In this document: positions 5,269 through 5,875 of the stretch, one piece after another
Position numbering within the stretch: position 1 is the first letter of the stretch
Layout of the letters: the number at the start of each line of letters is the position of its first letter
NCBI GenBank assembly: GCA_026225435.1
Contig: JAMFST010000366.1
Location: forward strand, 1 to 5,875
Length of the DNA: 5,875 bases
Source: Labilithrix luteola
GTDB taxonomy: Bacteria > Myxococcota_A > Polyangia > Polyangiales > Polyangiaceae
Reading direction: 5' to 3'
The notes under the pieces: generated by a model
The model's input: only the letters and a program-made list of their open reading frames with translations
Database searches by the model: none
What the model was told of the DNA's origin: nothing
Position numbers and translations under genes: made by a program

Positions 5269-5373
5269 GCACAGGGCGTTGTGCGGCCACCCACTACCCA
5301 AGTGCCGGACCACCTGCGCGTGCACGTGTCTGATGTGGTGCCGCGTAGGCGCGCAACCGGCGCAGGGCATTGA

Positions 5374-5392
5374 CCTTGACACTGTGGAAAGG
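5374..5392. promoter_or_regulatory. Operator-like dyad resembling MerR/CueR-type sites
   Basis: CCTTGACAC-T-GTGGAAAGG: 9-base arms around one central base with 7 of 9 positions symmetric. Preceded by TTGA it reads TTGACCTT...AAGG, which is close to the arrangement of copper-responsive MerR-family operators as I recall them. However, the hexamer 19 bases after TTGACC is CTTTCT, a poor -10. No metal-related gene is seen nearby, so the regulator type is a guess. Confidence 0.35.
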
Positions 5393-5405
5393 CACTTTCT
5401 ACCAT
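5376..5405 (+). promoter_or_regulatory. Candidate sigma-70 promoter for the secreted TPR-type gene
   Basis: TTGACA (5376-5381, full match), 18-base spacer, TACCAT (5400-5405, 4 of 6 including T1, A2 and T6). Transcription would begin near 5412, leaving a leader of about 145 nt. A second -35-like TTGACC directly precedes it (5370-5375). The dyad at 5374-5392 overlaps the -35, so binding there should control it. Confidence 0.5.
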
Positions 5406-5507
5406 TGCGGTCAGGAGCCGCAGTCCGTCCGTCGACGTAGCCTCCCCCATTTACTCGCTTCGCTGCTACCAGTTTCAAAGCCGTTCCCCCCGCGCCACGC
5501 GAGCTCA

Positions 5508-5522
5508 CGAAGACCGTCTTCG
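5508..5522 (+). repeat. Hairpin in the leader of the secreted TPR-type gene
   Basis: CGAAGA-CCG-TCTTCG: a perfect 6-bp stem with a 3-base loop, ending 20 bases before the ribosome binding site. It could shape the mRNA leader; no U-run follows, so it is not an intrinsic terminator. Confidence 0.4.
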
Positions 5523-5542
5523 CGAGCGACCGCGAGGCATTT

Positions 5543-5548
5543 CGGAGA
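5543..5548 (+). promoter_or_regulatory. Ribosome binding site of the secreted TPR-type gene
   Basis: CGGAGA lies eight bases before ATG 5557 and supports that start. A GAGG directly abutting the ATG is too close to serve. Confidence 0.6.
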
Positions 5549-5556
5549 TCTCGAGG

Positions 5557-5875
5557 ATGCGAAGGTTCAGCAAGGTGTGTCGGCGCTCGGCCGCGCTCCT
5601 CTCGTTGGTGGCGTTTGTCGGTTCCTCCACGCTCCTCCCGTCCCTCGCCGACGCGCAACCGCGTCGCCCGACGAACGGAAGCAACGGAACGGGGAAGAAG
5701 CCAAAGTCGCAGCCGCAGGAGATCGAGCTCGATGCTCCGGCAGCTGCCGCGGGGCAGCCTGGCGCCGCGCCGGTGGACTCCGGGCCGCCGCCCGTTCCCG
5801 GGCAGATGACGCCCGCCGCGGCCAACGCCAAGCGTCAGTTCGACGCCGAGCAGTGGGCTCCGGCCGCGCTCAATC
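5557..5875 (+). CDS. Secreted protein, probably TPR-type, N-terminal part (truncated by window edge)
   Basis: The frame opens at ATG 5557 and has no stop to the window end (106 codons). Residues 1-33 form a signal peptide: a basic start M-R-R-F-S-K-V-C-R-R, hydrophobic core about 12-27, and cleavage after A-D-A (31-33) before Gln34. A Lys-, Pro- and Ala-rich linker runs to about residue 88. The last visible segment, A-N-A-K-R-Q-F-D-A-E-Q-W-A-P-A-A-L (89-105), has the pattern of a tetratricopeptide helix A, where a Trp followed by A-x-A-A-L is typical; similar exported TPR proteins are common in myxobacteria as I recall. Only one helix is in view, so the family call is tentative. It is transcribed away from the lipoprotein gene, with a candidate promoter at 5376-5405. 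Confidence 0.7.
   Translation, partial: MRRFSKVCRRSAALLSLVAFVGSSTLLPSLADAQPRRPTNGSNGTGKKPKSQPQEIELDAPAAAAGQPGAAPVDSGPPPVPGQMTPAAANAKRQFDAEQWAPAALN

Larger units (their letters stand above)
5132..5556. other. Gene-free intergenic region between divergent genes
   Basis: About 425 bp with no convincing coding frame on either strand: the open frames crossing it show no family motifs and run through the repeats. It separates the leftward lipoprotein gene from the rightward secreted TPR-type gene and should hold promoters for both. It contains visibly more A/T runs than the flanking genes, plus the dyads, tandem repeat, promoter and leader hairpin listed separately. Confidence 0.6.

Noticed and set aside
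5306..5344. Imperfect inverted repeat (GGACCAC ... GTGGTGCC) around CGTGCACG
   Set aside because: The outer arms need a bulge and the loop is long; without conservation data it is not distinguishable from chance in GC-rich DNA.
5384..5411. Possible sigma-54 site (GGCAC ... TTGC)
   Set aside because: The distance between the GG and GC elements is 14 bases instead of the required 10.
5233..5658. Leftward open frames across the intergenic region (5233-5658, 5199-5450)
   Set aside because: They overlap the start of the secreted TPR-type gene antisense or read through the tandem repeat, and show no signal peptide, motif or ribosome binding site.

Overview
The window looks like a chromosomal segment from a myxobacterium-like deltaproteobacterium (Polyangiales/Polyangiaceae type). 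This is an inference from the very high GC content, long spurious open frames on both strands, proteins rich in Ala/Arg/Pro/Gly, an FtsY with an N-terminal membrane anchor, a Cys-rich lipoprotein, and secreted HEAT and TPR-type proteins. No mobile element, CRISPR array, tRNA or rRNA is visible.

Layout. Bases 1-2219 hold a leftward pair: an exported, membrane-anchored beta-sandwich protein (2219 to 423), followed after 66 nt by the start of ftsY (356 to the left edge, truncated). A rightward pair diverges from it: a secreted HEAT-repeat protein with a 12-glycine linker and an unidentified C-terminal domain (2253-3119), then a two-pass membrane protein with a HAMP domain and no output domain (3182-3988). 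This pair ends in a dense array of hairpins (about 3993-4064). The next genes converge on that array: a leftward Cys-rich lipoprotein (5131 to 4484) and a YraN/UPF0102 protein (4465 to 4100), which sit in the same reading frame and are separated by one TGA codon. A gene-free stretch of about 425 bp (5132-5556) carries a tandem 12-bp repeat, two dyads and a plausible promoter. It leads into the N-terminus of a rightward secreted protein, probably of TPR type, that runs off the right edge (5557-5875).

Taken together, the recognisable functions are housekeeping (FtsY: SRP-dependent membrane targeting; YraN: nuclease-fold protein of unclear role) mixed with lineage-specific cell-envelope proteins. 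I do not see a clear new multi-gene system. The most interesting items are the HEAT-Gly12-C-domain protein with its HAMP-only partner, the regulatory-looking intergenic region at 5132-5556 (including a dyad resembling a MerR/CueR-type operator), and the 18-cysteine lipoprotein placed in frame with YraN.
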